A stretch of 64,000 nt of DNA from Closterium sp. NIES-65 (GCA_948144175.1 CANXME010000095.1:496001-560000); one strand, 5' to 3'. Counted from the first letter of the stretch, positions 10,641-21,360 are shown. Numbers and translations are program-made. The notes: generated by a model not told the origin, from the letters alone.

Positions 10641-11729
10641 GCAGGACACACCTGAAGGGGCAGGACCCTGAGGGGGGAGGGGGTCTACCTGGGGGGGACC
10701 TGGTACAAGGAAGAGCGGGGGCGGGGGGAGGGACGGAGTGCGGTAGGGGAAGAGGCGGTAGTAGGGGACCGGCTTGTCAAACGTGACGTCCTGGGAGGAC
10801 AGAACACGGCGAGAGGTGGGGTAGTAGAACTGCCACCCAGGCGCGTCAGGGGGGAACCCCAGGAAGACAAAAGGAGCAGCACGAGGGGACAGCTTGTCCG
10901 CAGACAAGTCGCGGACAAACGCCCGAGATCCCCAGACCCGGAACGCCGACGCATCGCCAACCTTCCCCGTCCACGGCAAGGCTGGAGAGGTCTCCGGCCT
11001 GGAGACCCTGGGGTGAAGGTTGATCTGATGCGTCGCGTACCTCACCGCAAACGGCCACAGAAAATAGGTGGCAGCTGCATGCATCATAGACGTACGAGCG
11101 ACGTCCATGACCATGCCAATGCGGCGCTCAGCAATCCCATTCTGCTGTGGAGAGTCCGGAAGTGTGAAGGTCTGGCGGATGCCTCGTGCACGATAGTAGG
11201 CTCGCAGAAGGCCAGAGGAGAACTCTCTGCCTCTGTCCAAGTACAGACGCAGAACAGGAAAGTCCGAGCCAAAGCTCTGCCTGAGCTGGACACGAGCTGC
11301 GCGGATCCAGTCGATCAGCACCTCAGTGACATCACCCTTGCTGCGCAAGGGGAAAACGGCGGTGTAACGCGAGTAGTCGTCAACAACGAGCAGGAAGTAG
11401 CGCTCGTGACCCTGTCCATGGACGCGGGCTGGGCCCCACACGTCCATGTGAAGTGTCTGCAACGGGGCCTCTGTCGGAGGAAACTGGGAGGAGTGCGGGG
11501 CAGCACGTTGGCGCCCCTCGACACAGGGGACACAGGTAGGGCCAGGGCCCTGAGGAAGGGGAGGGAGGGACCTGGGGAGACCAGACACAAGAAGACGGGA
11601 GGCCATGCCTCTGAGCCGAAGCAGAGAGGGGTGACCAAGGCGGTGGTGCCAGAGGAGAGTCTCGTGAGACAGGAGATGACACGAATAGGGGGCAGACTCA
11701 GGACCAGACCTGGACGCTGCAGCAAACAT
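10629..11729 (-). pseudogene. Copia GAG-pre-integrase and integrase, element B
   Basis: This minus-strand ORF keeps most of the integrase. The zinc-binding His/Cys block ('HHRLGHPSL' to 'CVPCVEG') is followed by the first acidic residue in 'HMDVWGPARV'. 'DDYSRYTAVFPL' and 'YLDRGREFSSG' come next; other copies here read 'HSDRGGEFS', so this site has changed. 'SPQQNGIAERRIGMVMD' carries the catalytic Glu. The C-terminal conserved block is 'ADKLSPRAAP...VFLGF'. The ORF is not joined in frame to gag or RT in this copy. Confidence 0.85.
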
Positions 11730-11735
11730 CTGACC

Positions 11736-13097
11736 TCACGCAGCGACTCTACCAGACTCAGCAACGGGAGGAGACGCAGTGGTCAGTGTGTACAGGCTCG
11801 ACCCCGGCTGACGGGTAAACGTAGCCAGGTTTCGGCCTGTGCTAGCCTCTGTGCAGTGCGTCACCCGCTGACGCGCAGGAGTGAACTGGTGTACACCCGC
11901 ATCCTGTAGGTCAGCACCACTCACCAGGTTCGTAGAGAACGAGGGGAGGTAGAGACCAGACAGGGTGCCAGAGGGTGCCGCCGGACACGGGAGGACTGTG
12001 GAGAAGCGAGACAGGACGGGACCCCCAGAGGGGTCAGCCAGAGACACCGCAACCGGCCGACTAAGCGGCGTGAGAGTGGTGCAGTCCCGAAAGAAGGAGC
12101 GAAACACCCCAGAGTCAAGGGTGAAGGTGAGGGAGGCCGAAGCCGACGTAGTACCTGAGAGCGCAGACTCACCAGTACCTGAAGACGCAGACACACTAGC
12201 ACCTAGAGCAGCAGCGTCGCAAGCACCTAGGGCAGTCGCGTCACCAGTACCTAGAGCAGCAGTCTCAATGCCCGGATCGGGCGGGAAACACCGGTAACAG
12301 TCACCCTCATCACTAATAGATACAGCATACATGGCAGAGAGAATAGCATCAAAGTCAAGATCATAGATAGCAACACCCGCCCTAGACAGCTCGCCCCAAC
12401 GAGGGATCTCTGAGGCCTCCGGGAACTGGTGACGCCACGCGTCCGTCAGGCGGCCGAAGCAGCGCTGGGTGGGGTGCGCACCCCCACACTGCTCACCCGC
12501 ACGGTCGCCGGTGCGCAGGACGTAGGTGCACGGACCAAAACCCCCACCCCGCTGGCGTGCAGTGTACCACTCACGGAGCTGCTGAGGGGACTGGGTCTCA
12601 CGACCGCGCTGCTGCTGCTGGCGCGAGCCACCACCGGAGCCACTCCTCTGCGAAGACCCGCGACCAGCTCCACCGCCACCCCCACCGCCTCCGCCGCCTC
12701 CGCTACTGCCACCGCCTCCGCTGCCTCCTCCACCGCCGCCACCTCCGCCACCTCCGCTCCCACCGCCACCGCCGCCGCCGCCTCCGCCTCCACTGCCGCC
12801 ACCGACCCCTCCACTCCCACCTCCACTCCCACCGCCACCCCCACTCCCCCCACCGCCTCCACCTCCACCTCCACCGCCCCCGCTCGCTCCTCCAGCGCCC
12901 CTGCCCCCCTTGCCCTTGCCAGGGCGGCGTCTCCCGCTAGGGGCAGACGCCGCACCGACCGACTCAAGACCAAGGAGGTCGGCCGCAGCAGCAGAGGCAA
13001 CAGAGGGCAGCAGGGGGGAGGGGGAACACCCCTCAAAGATGGGGGTGCGCGGGTCACCTCGAGAGGCTCCTACAGCGACTATGCTCTTCTCTATCAC
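11736..13097 (-). pseudogene. Gag C-terminal part and protease, element B
   Basis: The 453-residue ORF runs from the end of the Gag capsid region ('EKSIVAVGASRGDPRTPIF') through a Gly/Ser-rich tract of about 100 residues and the SPQQLREWYTARQRGG block. A wide zinc-knuckle-like motif follows (C-x13-C-x3-H-x4-C, starting 'CTYVLRTGDRAGEQC'). A protease segment comes last. The protease active site reads 'TLDSGVFRSFFRD'; element E has 'TLDSGASRSFFRD', so the residues after the catalytic Asp-Ser-Gly are altered. Confidence 0.82.
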
Positions 13098-13179
13098 GAG
13101 GAAGGCCTTCTCGAGGAGGTCAACAGTGAGAGTGGTGGGACAGACTGAGAGGAAGTGGTCCCTGACTACTTGAAGGGAG

Positions 13180-13704
13180 TCAGGGAGGCGAGTGACTATG
13201 TAGTAGAGAGTGATTTACATGGGGGGGGGGGGGGGGGTTCTTGGCGCAGAAGTCAGCAGGAAGTGGAGCGCGGTAGCGAGTGTCACTAGTGTGGAGGTGC
13301 GTAATGAGGTCAGCTACTGTGGGAAAGGCAGCAAGGTCAGGGAAGAGGTACGGTAGCATGAGACGGTTCAGTGCAGCAGTGGCAGGGGAGGAGTAGCGCG
13401 CTACTACAGCGTCGTACAAGGTCTGAGCACTCTTGTACTGACTAAAGTGCGCACGCTCGGAGGTAGGGAGGTGGCGACGCACAGCAAGACGTGCAGCAGC
13501 GTCGCGCCTTGCCCACTGGGAACGAACAGTGGCGTCAGCATCAGCAGCAGGGGCAGGAGAAGCGCCAGAGGTGAGGTCAAAGAGAGAGAGACCGTCTGCC
13601 CTATCGCACTGTAAGAACAGCTGCAGGTCATCTACCCAGACCTCAAAGTCAATGGCCCGACCCTCAGCGTCAAAAGCGAGGACACTAGGGGTAGCCATGA
13701 CCAC
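13180..13704 (-). pseudogene. Gag N-terminal capsid region, element B
   Basis: The ORF starts 'MVMATPSVLAFDAEGRAIDF' and has the UBN2-like copia Gag signature 'HFSQYKSAQTLYDAVVARY' and 'LIT.LHTSDTRYRA'. It leaves its frame at an uninterrupted run of 17 G (13221-13237 on the plus strand), which codes for Pro and is a pure C run in the coding strand. Element E has an interrupted, in-frame version of this site. Confidence 0.85.
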
Positions 13705-13849
13705 AGACGACTAGCAGTGCAAATAGTAGGGGGAGGGAGTGCGGTAACAGAGGCGCTGCTCTCACCAGACAGGGCGGTTCGGGCAGCTCGTTAGCACAGC
13801 AGCTCGGCAACACGGCGGCTCGGGCGACTCGGCAGCTACTGCGGCTCGG

Positions 13850-14640
13850 CTCCTCAGCTGCTCAGGCGGCTCGGGCGGCTCGGGCGGCTCGGGCGATTCG
13901 TGCGGCTCGGGCGGCTCGGCTGCGTAGGGCGGCAGGGCCGCTGGTAGGGTGGCGAGGCCACAGGTAGGGCGGCGGGGCCGTTGGTAGGGCGGCGAGGCCG
14001 CTAGTAGGGCGGCGGGGCCGCAGGTAGGGCGTCGGGGCCGGGTCGAAGGTAGGGCGACGGGGCCGGGGCGCAGGTAGGGCGGCGGGGCCAGGGTCGCAGT
14101 GGGGCGACGGGGCCGGGGTCGCAGGTAGGGCGACAGGGCCGAGGCGCAGGTAGGGCGACGGGGCCGGGGCGCAGGTAGGGCGACGGGGCCGGGTCTCAGG
14201 TAGGGCGACGGGGCCGGGTCGAAGGTAGGGCGACGGGGCCAGGGCCGGGGCGCAGGTAGGGCGGCGGGGCCAGGGTCGCAGTGGGGCGACGGGCCCGGGG
14301 CGCAGGTAGGGCGACGGGGCCGGGGTCGCAGGTAGGGCGACGGGGCCGGGGTCGCAGGTAGGGCGACGGGGCCAGGGTCGCAGGTAGGGTGTCGGGGCCG
14401 GGGTCGCAGGTAGGGCGACGGGGCCGGGGTCGCAGGTAGGGCGACGGGGTCGGGGCGCAGGTAGGGCGACGGGGCCGGGGCGCAGGTAGGGCGACGGGGC
14501 CGGGGCGCAGGTAGGGCGAGGGGGCCGGGGTCGCAGGTAGGGCGACGGGGCCGGGGCACAGGTAGGGCGACGGGGCCGGGGCGCAGGTAGGGCGACGGGG
14601 CCGAGGTCGCAGGTAGGGCGACGGGGTCGCTAAGGTGGCG
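13850..14640 (-). repeat. Leader minisatellite of element B
   Basis: Tandem units of about 26-27 bp built on GTAGGGCGACGGGGCCGGGG and CGCAG run between gag and the primer site. A shorter CGGCTCGGG array lies at the gag-proximal end. ORFs across it are repeat artefacts. Confidence 0.85.
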
Positions 14641-14725
14641 CGACAAAGGGAGAGAGGGGAGCGCGACTCGGGGAGCGCGCTCCGGGCAGGAAAAAAAACA
14701 TTCGATGTGGTGGGCCCTAGGCACA

Positions 14726-14741
14726 GTTCCCACGAGGGAAC
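14726..14741 (-). other. Post-PBS hairpin of element B
   Basis: Perfect 6-bp stem GTTCCC/GGGAAC with a 4-nt loop directly downstream of the primer site. A GGGCCC motif follows at 14712-14717. The same arrangement is found in elements E, F, G, C and I. Confidence 0.7.
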
Positions 14742-14754
14742 CTGCTCGATACCA
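14741..14754 (-). other. Primer-binding site of element B
   Basis: The minus strand reads TGGTATCGAGCAGG directly after the 5' LTR, a one-base-shorter variant of the initiator-tRNA-Met type site TGGTATCAGAGCAGG seen intact in elements I and T. Confidence 0.85.
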
Positions 14755-14887
14755 TGAGAAAAGTGAAACGAGAATGAATGAACTATGAATGAAGTGGGTA
14801 CAAGTACTAACCCTAATTGGGTTGTACCCCTTATGGGATACCCCATTACAGCCTACACAAATGTATAAGCTATATAATGTTCTGACA
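14755..14887 (-). repeat. 5' LTR of element B
   Basis: It is 133 bp, starts TGTCAGAACATTATA and ends TTCTCA on the minus strand. It pairs with 1371-1503. The target duplication CCTAT follows at 14888-14892. Confidence 0.93.
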
Positions 14888-15178
14888 CCTATTCCTCAGG
14901 GAGTAGGTTTCATCGTGTTTATATTATGGAGACCATAAAATACATAATTGTTTTCTGGAGAATATACATCACTATACCTGACCAAAACAATAAACTCCAA
15001 TCGAAAACGGATACGACCCGGGAAGGCATCAACCGTAAACACCGGGCAGGTTCTCGCGTTTAGGGTTGATCCTCTCGAAAATGCGTCCAAATTTGCTAGG
15101 GTTTTTTTTTCTGTCCTGCCCTAACAGTTTCCGGTAGCGTCGTCTAGTGCTTTGGTAGTGATAAAGTGCGGAATCAAG
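14888..15178. other. Unassigned AT-rich spacer, right flank of element B
   Basis: This is the other half of the target site of element B. The minus strand contains 'TGTTAGGGCAGGACAG' followed by an A-run, which could be the start of an older, unrelated LTR. No coding potential was seen. Confidence 0.4.
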
Positions 15179-16079
15179 TTAACAGGGCTGTACTCGCTAT
15201 GGAGTAACCCACTGCTGACTAGACAAATATAACATTCTGACACATCCCCATAGGCAAAGTGGGGTATAATCAGCACAGCAAGCAGTCCCATAATAAGTTC
15301 ACAAGCACAAGTAAAGCTAATGGCAGACATAGAGGGCTCGCGAGGAGGAGGAGGGACTATGAGAGGAGAGGAGATTGGAGGCGGCTGCTGAAGCTGCTTG
15401 CACACGGGCGACTGGAGCAGCTGGTGCACTGGCTATCGGAGCAAGGGCCCCGGACTACTGGAGTAACTGGCTCCGCGGCTAAGACGAGCGGCTGGAGCAA
15501 CGAACCCACGGGCGATTAGCGCAACGGGCTCGCTGGCTACCGGAGCAAGGGCATCCGGGCTACTGGTGCTGCTGGCTCCACCACAGCTACCTTCGTTCAA
15601 CCTCCCCCCATTGCCCCCAACCCCTTTCTCACATCCCCCCCAGCATCTCTACCACCACTCCCTCGGCTCCCACACACCCCCCCCCCCCAGGGGCAACAGC
15701 AGCAATGGGAGAGAGAGGAGGAGGAGGAGGAGCAGGGGAGTTCACACACTCGTCACGCCATACCAGCCACCCCCATACCCGCCACCCCCACACCAGGAGG
15801 TTGCCCGGCGGCTACAGTGGGGTGGCGTGACGGGTGCACAAGAGGGGGGGGGGGCGGGGGGGGGGGGGGGAGGAGGGGGGGGGCTGCGCGTCGGGTGCAC
15901 GGGGGCCGCGCGCGGCTCCACGGGGCGGCGCCACGGGCGCACGGGGGCTGCGCGCGGCTCCACGGGACAGCGCGCGGGTCCGCTGGGCCCGCACGCTGCT
16001 CCACGGGGCGGCGCGACGGGTGCACAGGGCCCGCGCGCGGCTCCTAAGGGCGCACGAGGCATCTAGCGGGCTGCACAGG

Positions 16080-16245
16080 GGCGACGTGACAAGAGCCCGG
16101 GGGCGACGCGACGAGAGCTCGGGGCGACGCGACGGGAGCCCGGGGCGACGCGACGGGAGCCCGGGGCGACGCGACGGGAGCCCGGGGGGACGCGACGGGT
16201 GCACGTGGGGCGACGCGATGGGAGCCCGGGGCGGTGCGACGGGAG
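16080..16245. repeat. 22-bp tandem repeat in element K
   Basis: About seven units of GCGACGCGACGGGAGCCCGGG. This is the K counterpart of the leader minisatellites in the coding elements. Confidence 0.85.
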
Positions 16246-16447
16246 CAGTAAACTGCCGCGCGCTTCGGGCACGCGGCGGGCAGAAAAATCACCGTGCGCC
16301 CTGAGGTGCGTGGCGGGCAGAGAACCGCCATGCGCCCCGAGCGCATGGCGGGAAAAAAAACGTCGCGCGCCACGGGACGCGCGACAGACAGAACAACAGC
16401 GGAAGCAGGTGGGCCCACAGGGCAGGAGCGTACTCACTCTGATAGCA

Positions 16448-16579
16448 TGTCAGAAACTAACGAGCAGGAATAATTGCATTGACATCAAACTGAGTACAAG
16501 CATAACCCTAATTTGGTTGTACCCCATATAGGCTACCCCACTACAGCCTACACAACACAATTAGCATTATAGTTTGACA
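16448..16579 (-). repeat. LTR shared between elements K and C
   Basis: This 132-bp LTR starts TGTCAAACTATAATG and ends GACA on the minus strand. Its right side abuts a polypurine tract (16580-16591) leading into the coding element C. Its left side abuts the primer-site-like sequence of K. One LTR thus serves as the 3' LTR of C and the 5' LTR of K. Confidence 0.85.
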
Positions 16580-16806
16580 CACCCCCATAGGCGAAGTGGG
16601 GGAGAACAAGGGGTCACAAGACCAGTCAAGAAAAGCAAAGCAAGCTCAGGGTGGATCACAAAGTCACCACACACTCTGAGCACAAGCAAATGGCCACAGG
16701 GTCGGTCCACATGCAGAGTTATATAAAAGACAGCAAACAGTACAATGATCACTACCTAGCAAGAGTAAGCATGCAGGTATATATATAGGTCACAGTACAA
16801 GCAAAG

Positions 16807-18450
16807 TCAAGCAGTGAGGAAGTGAGGCAAAATAGGCACAAGGCCGAACACAGTACAAAAGCGCTGATGATCACAAGGCTGAAGTGCCTTGGTGAATATA
16901 TCAGCAGTGTTGGCCCGAGTGGCCACGTAAGCAAGACGAAGCTGACCACGCTGCTGCAACTCTCGGGCAAGGAAGAAATGCAGAGCGATGTGCTTCATTC
17001 TGTGCTCCAGTCTGTTCTCCTGACACAAGGCAATTGCAGCCTTGTTGTCTACGTACAGATTTGGAGGAGAACGAGGCCGCTCTCCCAAGTCGGTCAGCAG
17101 GTAGGTGAGCCAGCGTAACTCCCGTGCAGCCATGGCTGTCAAGTAGATCTCAGGAGGACACTCACGAGGAACACGGCGACTAGTGCGACCAGCGCAAACA
17201 GGCGAGGCAGGACGAGACGCAGGCTCACGATGCTTAGTAAGACCTCCTGTCTGCTCAGTGTAAGGATAGGGAGCACGCAGTGGGGCGCCTGGCTGGAACG
17301 GGAGACCAGTAGAAGACGGGAGACTAAGAACCTGGTAAAGCACCGAGTTATGCGACGGCAGAGACGACGGTGATGGCGGAGCGAAGAACAGACGCGGCGG
17401 TGGAGCACCACCAGTACCAGCTCCTCCAGCACCAGCACCCCTAGTACTAGTACCAGAAGCTCCAGGGTCTCCAGCAGCTCCACCACCTCCAGCTCCCGGG
17501 TCACCAGCTCCAGCGCCTAGAGTTCCAGGGCCTCCAGCTCCAGAGTCTGCAGCACCACCAGCTCCGGCCGCGCCAGTACCTCCAGCTCCCGTGCCTCCAG
17601 CCACAGCGGCTCCAACCCTAGCAGCGCCACTCTGAAGGCGGCAGTGCTGAGTGTACCACTCGCGTAGCTGCTGCGGCGAGAGAGCACCTCCAGAACCTCC
17701 AGGATTAGCAGTGCCATCAACACCAGCACCACCGGTGGAGACAGTACCACCAGCTCCGGCAGCTCCAATACCTCCAATACGAGCACCCCCGGGACTAGCA
17801 GCTCCAGCACCTCCAGCAACAGCACCACCACCACCAGCTCTAGCAGCTCCTGTACCTCCAGTACGAGCACCCCTGGGACCAGCAGTCCTAGCACCTCCAG
17901 CAGCAGCAGCACCATTACCAGCTCCAGCAGCTCCAGTACCTCCAGTACGAGCACCTCCGGGACTAGCAGCTCCAGCACATCGAGCACCAGCACCTCGAGC
18001 ACCAGCACCACCACCAGCTCCAGGACCAGCAGCTCCAGGGCCTCCAGCTCCAGCAGCACCACGCCAAAGCCTATAGCGCCGAGCGTACCACTCGTGCAAC
18101 TGCTGTGGTGAGAGAGGCTCCCGCAGTGTAGACGCAGGACCCCTAGGCTCAGCACCCCCAGACGCAGCACCCCCAGGCTCCGCACACTCAGGCTCAGCAC
18201 CCCCAGGCTCCGCACGCTCAGACGTAGCACCCCCGGGCTCCGCACTCGCAGGCTCAGCACCTCCAGGCTCCTCACGCTCAGGCTCCGCAGCCGTAGGCTC
18301 AGCACCCCCAGGCTCCTCGCGCACAGGCTCAGCACCCCTAGACTCCTCACACTCGGGCTCAACACCCGCAAGCTCAGCACCCCCAGCAGCACCAGAGTCA
18401 CCAGTGACCTCGACAGGCTCAAACAAAGGGAGTGGGTCTACCTGAGACAC
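16807..18450 (-). pseudogene. Linker fused to RNase H, RT deleted (element C)
   Basis: This is a 547-residue open frame. It starts in the repeat linker ('GGAEPECEESRGAEP' type pentapeptides) and passes two copies of the 'LSPQQL(H/R)EWY' block and Gly/Ala-rich arrays. It then jumps from the pre-RT spacer ('RTSRRVPRECPP') straight into 'EIYLTAMAARELRWLTYLL' of RNase H, near 17150. Compared with element E about 600 residues, including the YVDD active site, are missing, yet the frame stays open to the stop at 16807. The junction shows only a 2-base overlap. Confidence 0.85.
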
Positions 18451-18485
18451 ACCTGAAGGAGCAGGATCCTGAGGGGGGATGGGGT

Positions 18486-19658
18486 CTACCGGAGGGGGAC
18501 CTGGAGCAAGGAAGAGGGCAGGGGAGGGGGAGGGGCAGTGCGGTAGGGGAAGAGACGGTAAAAGGGAACCGACTCGTCAAACGTGATGTCCTGAGAGGAC
18601 AGAACACGGCGCGAGGCAGGGTGGTAAAACTGCCAGCCAGGCGCGTCAGGGGGAAAACCAAGGAAGACACAGGGAACGGCGCGGGCGGAGAGCTTATCCG
18701 CGGAGGTATCGCGAACAAAGGCATGAGATTCCCAGACCCGGAACTCTGACGCATCGCCAACCTCTCCCGTCCAACGCTGAGTCGGCGAGGTCTCCGGCAA
18801 CAAGACACGGGGCCAGAGGTTGACCTGATGCGCAGCGCACCAGACCGCAAACGGCCACAGAAAATGGGGGGCAGCCGCATGGATCATGGAGGTACGAGCG
18901 ACCTCCATGACTAGGCTAATGCGGCGCTCAGCAACCCCATTCTGCTGCGGAGAGGCCGGAATCGTGAACGTCTGGCGAATGCCCTCCCCACGACAAAAGT
19001 CCTGCAAGAGGTCGGAAGAAAACTCACCACCTCTGTCAGAGTGCAGACGCAGGACGGGAAGGTCCGTCTTAAACCGCTCGCGGAGCTGGAGACGAACAGT
19101 GCAGATCCAAGGGATCGGAACATCAGGGACCTCCCCCTTGCTGCGCAAGGGGAAGACCGTGGTGTAACGTGTGTAGTCATCGACAACTAGGAGAAAGTAC
19201 CGCTCGCAGCCCTGACCCTGGACGTGGGTTGGGCCCCACACGTCCAAGTGGAGAGTCTGCAGGGGAGCAGTCTTCGAGGGAAACGAGGAGGAGTGAGGAG
19301 CGGTGCGCTGCCGCCCCTCGACACAGGGAAGGCATGGAGGGGCAGGCGAGGGTGGGAGGGGAGGCAGAGACCTGGGAAGACCAGAGACAAGAAGGCGAGA
19401 GTGCATGCCACGGAGGCGTGGCAGAGAGGGGTGACCGAAGCGGTGGTGCCAAAGGAGCGTCTGGTGCGACAGGGCGCGACTCGAGCAGGAGGCTGCTAGC
19501 TGGCCTGACGCGGACGCAGATGTAGCTACCTGAGGAGGCGCTGTCGTCAGTGTGTACAGGCTCGACCCAGGCCGACGGGTGAACGTGGCCATGTGACGGC
19601 CCGTTCGTGCAGATCGCGACACGCTGTCCCCCAGGAGTAAAGGTATTAACCCATTCAT
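18486..19658 (-). pseudogene. Copia integrase, element C
   Basis: The integrase is well preserved within this ORF. It has the 'HHRFGHPSL' to 'CLPCVEG' zinc-binding block, 'HLDVWGPTHV', 'DDYTRYTTVFPL', 'LHSDRGGEFSSD' and 'SPQQNGVAERRISLVME', so the three acidic residues are present. The conserved 'ADKLSARAVPCVFLGFPPDA' C-terminal block follows. It ends in a Pro-rich tail where the frame is lost. It is separated from the protease part by a frameshift near 19650. Confidence 0.85.
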
Positions 19659-20100
19659 CCTGAAGGACGGCGTTGCTCAACAAGTTCGTAGAGAACGAGG
19701 GGAGGCGAAGACCTAAAAGTGAGCCAGATGGAACCGCCGGACACGGGAGAACAGTGGAGGAACATGCAAGAACCGGTCCCCCAGAGGGATCAGCCAGAGA
19801 AACAGCAACTGGTGCTGCTAGCGGTGTGACTGTGGTGCTATCGCGAAAGAAGCAACGGGAAGCATCTAACTCAAGCGTGAAGGTGTGCAAGCCCTCAGCA
19901 GGTGCAGTACCAGAGGGAGCAAACTCAGCAGCACGTAGATCAGACTCACCACCACCTAGAGCAGACTCATTAGCACCTAAAGTAGCAGGCGTTATACCAG
20001 GGTCGGGCGGCACACACAGGTAACAGTCACCCTGAGTACTAATAGACAAAGCATGGATGGCAGTGAGGATAGTGTCATAGTCTAGAGCAAAGATATCCAC
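19640..20100 (-). pseudogene. Copia protease region with lost active site, element C
   Basis: The segment begins 'MDIFALDYDTILTAIHALS' and includes 'GDCYLCVPPDPGI'. The active-site region reads 'FTLELDASRCFFRD' where element E has 'FTLDSGASRSFFRD'. The Asp-Ser-Gly triad is therefore destroyed and this protease cannot be active. The frame leaves the protease near 19640. Confidence 0.75.
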
Positions 20101-20121
20101 CTTGCTCCTAAGCAGCTCTAG

Positions 20122-20676
20122 CTAGCGGGGGAGCTCAGCCTCGTCGCCAAACACTGCACGCCAGGCGTCACTCAGACAGGCGAAGCAGTGAGCCTGTGTA
20201 TGACCAAGTGTCCTGCAAGTCTGACCAGCCCGATCACCTGTGCGAATGACGTACGGACAGCGGACAGTACTCCAAGTCCCCCCACTCTGAGCGTACCACT
20301 CACGAAGCTGCTGGGGCGTAAGGGTCTCGCGCGGACGCCGCTTCAGCTGCATCTGGCCACCGCTAGAAACTCTGCACTGAACAGCTCCACTACGACTACT
20401 ACTACGGTCGCCGCCACCACACCTACTGGCGTACCACTCACGAAGCTGCTGGGGCGTAAGGGTCTCGCGTGGACGCCGCAGCAGCTGCATCTGGCCACCG
20501 CCAGAAACTCCGCACCAAACAGCTCCACCGCAACTGCCACGACGAGCGCCGCCACCACTCCAGCTGCTGTCACCACCGCCGTCACCGCTCCGACCGCTAC
20601 CACGAAGAGAAGTCATAGCGGGCCAAGTAAGGAGGCGTGCGACCAGTAGGGCAATACGGAGGGAAGGCAGTAGCAC
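20122..20676 (-). pseudogene. Gag C-terminal part with duplicated block, element C
   Basis: The capsid part of Gag is missing. What remains is a short hydrophobic start and two tandem copies of 'QMQL.RRPRETLTPQQLREW' (about 120 bp apart). A wide zinc-knuckle-like motif follows (C-x13-C-x4-H-x4-C, starting 'CPYVIRTGDRAGQTC'). Element I has the same duplicated block and the same missing N-terminus, so the two form a shared deletion subfamily. Confidence 0.8.
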
Positions 20677-20809
20677 GAGCAGCAGTAGCAGCAGTAATAG
20701 CAGCAGAGCGGCTCAGTGAGGCTAGGCTGCAGCACCTCCAGCACTCCTAGCAGTACCTCCACCAGCAGCAGCACCAGCAGCAGCAGCACGGTGGATCGGG
20801 TTGGGCAGG

Positions 20810-21360
20810 GCGGCTCGGGCTGGGCGGCGCGACTCGGCCTAGGCGGCGCGGGCAGCAGGGCGCGCGCTGTGCAGGGCAGCAGGGCGCTATGTGCGGGCTC
20901 CAGCAGGGCGCGACGCGCGGGCAGGAAAGTGCGGCGCGCGGGCTGCAGGAGGGCACGACATGTGGGCTGCAGCAGGGCGCGACGGCGGGCTGCAGCAGGG
21001 CGCGACTCGCGGGGCAGTAGGGCGCGACGCGCGGGCTGCAGCAGGGCGCGACGTGCGGGGCAGCAGGGCGCGACGCGTTGGGTGCAGCAGGTCGCGACGC
21101 GCGGGGCAGACGTAGGGCGCGACGCGCAAGGCAGCAGGGCGCGATGCGCAAGGCAGCAAGGCGTGACGTGCGGGCTGCAGCAGGGCGCGAGCTGCAGCAG
21201 GACGCGGGGCAGAGCAGGGCGCGCGCGGGGCAGTGCGACGAGGGGCAAGGCAGGGCGTGCGCGGGGCAGCGCGACGCAAGGCAGGGCAGGGCGTGCGCGG
21301 GGCAGCGCGACGCAAGGCAGGGCAGGGCAGGGCGCACGCTATAGGCGCAGCGCAGGGCAG
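20810..21360 (-). repeat. Leader minisatellite of element C
   Basis: Degenerate tandem units built on GCAGCAGGGCGCGACGCGCGGGCT, then shorter GCGCGGGGCAG units near the primer site. ORFs on both strands here are low-complexity artefacts. Confidence 0.8.

Larger units (their letters stand above)
1371..14887 (-). mobile_element. Element B: full-length Ty1/copia carrying a nested gypsy
   Basis: Read on the minus strand it has, in order: 133-bp LTR (14755-14887), primer site, GC-rich repeat leader, gag, protease, integrase, repeat linker, RT, RNase H, polypurine tract and 133-bp LTR (1371-1503). The 5-bp duplication CCTAT flanks it at 1366-1370 and 14888-14892. The two LTRs differ at about 4 of 133 positions. 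A gypsy element (3635-9672) interrupts the linker/RT region with its own duplication. Without it, B is about 7.5 kb. Several frameshifts and stops make B non-functional. Confidence 0.95.
15179..16579 (-). mobile_element. Element K: small non-coding LTR element (TRIM-like)
   Basis: Minus-strand order: LTR (16448-16579), primer-site-like TGCTATCAGAGTGAG, about 1.2 kb of GC-rich non-coding sequence, polypurine tract (15243-15254), and a truncated LTR (about 15179-15242). No copia domain is present in any frame. The internal part resembles that of element T in reverse orientation (GGGTGTGTGA-type and poly-G stretches). The two LTRs are of different subtypes: the left matches T, the right matches F. 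K is therefore a recombinant or half of a tandem with element C. Confidence 0.7.

Noticed and set aside
11013..11909. Plus-strand ORF of 298 codons opposite integrase of element B
   Set aside because: Mirror of the conserved minus-strand integrase. Equivalent shadows occur opposite other integrases, and domain signatures exist only on the minus strand.
12429..13173. Plus-strand ORF of 239 codons, Thr/Ala-rich, opposite gag of element B
   Set aside because: Antisense shadow of the Gly-rich Gag tract. The minus strand carries the recognisable Gag and knuckle-like motifs. The same shadow appears opposite gag of G and E.
13850..14640. Direct repeats resembling a CRISPR array
   Set aside because: Units are contiguous without unique spacers, the genome is eukaryotic, and the array lies in a retrotransposon leader.
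13762..14846. Pro/Arg-rich minus-strand ORFs of 216-323 codons
   Set aside because: Translation of the leader minisatellite of B, extending through the primer site and LTR, so they are not a gene.
1354..15125. A possible older LTR split by element B (primer-site-like TTTGTATCAGGCGG on the left, TGTTAGGGCAGG on the right)
   Set aside because: Only weak primer-site similarity and no second LTR or coding region to support it. Left as a note in the spacer features.
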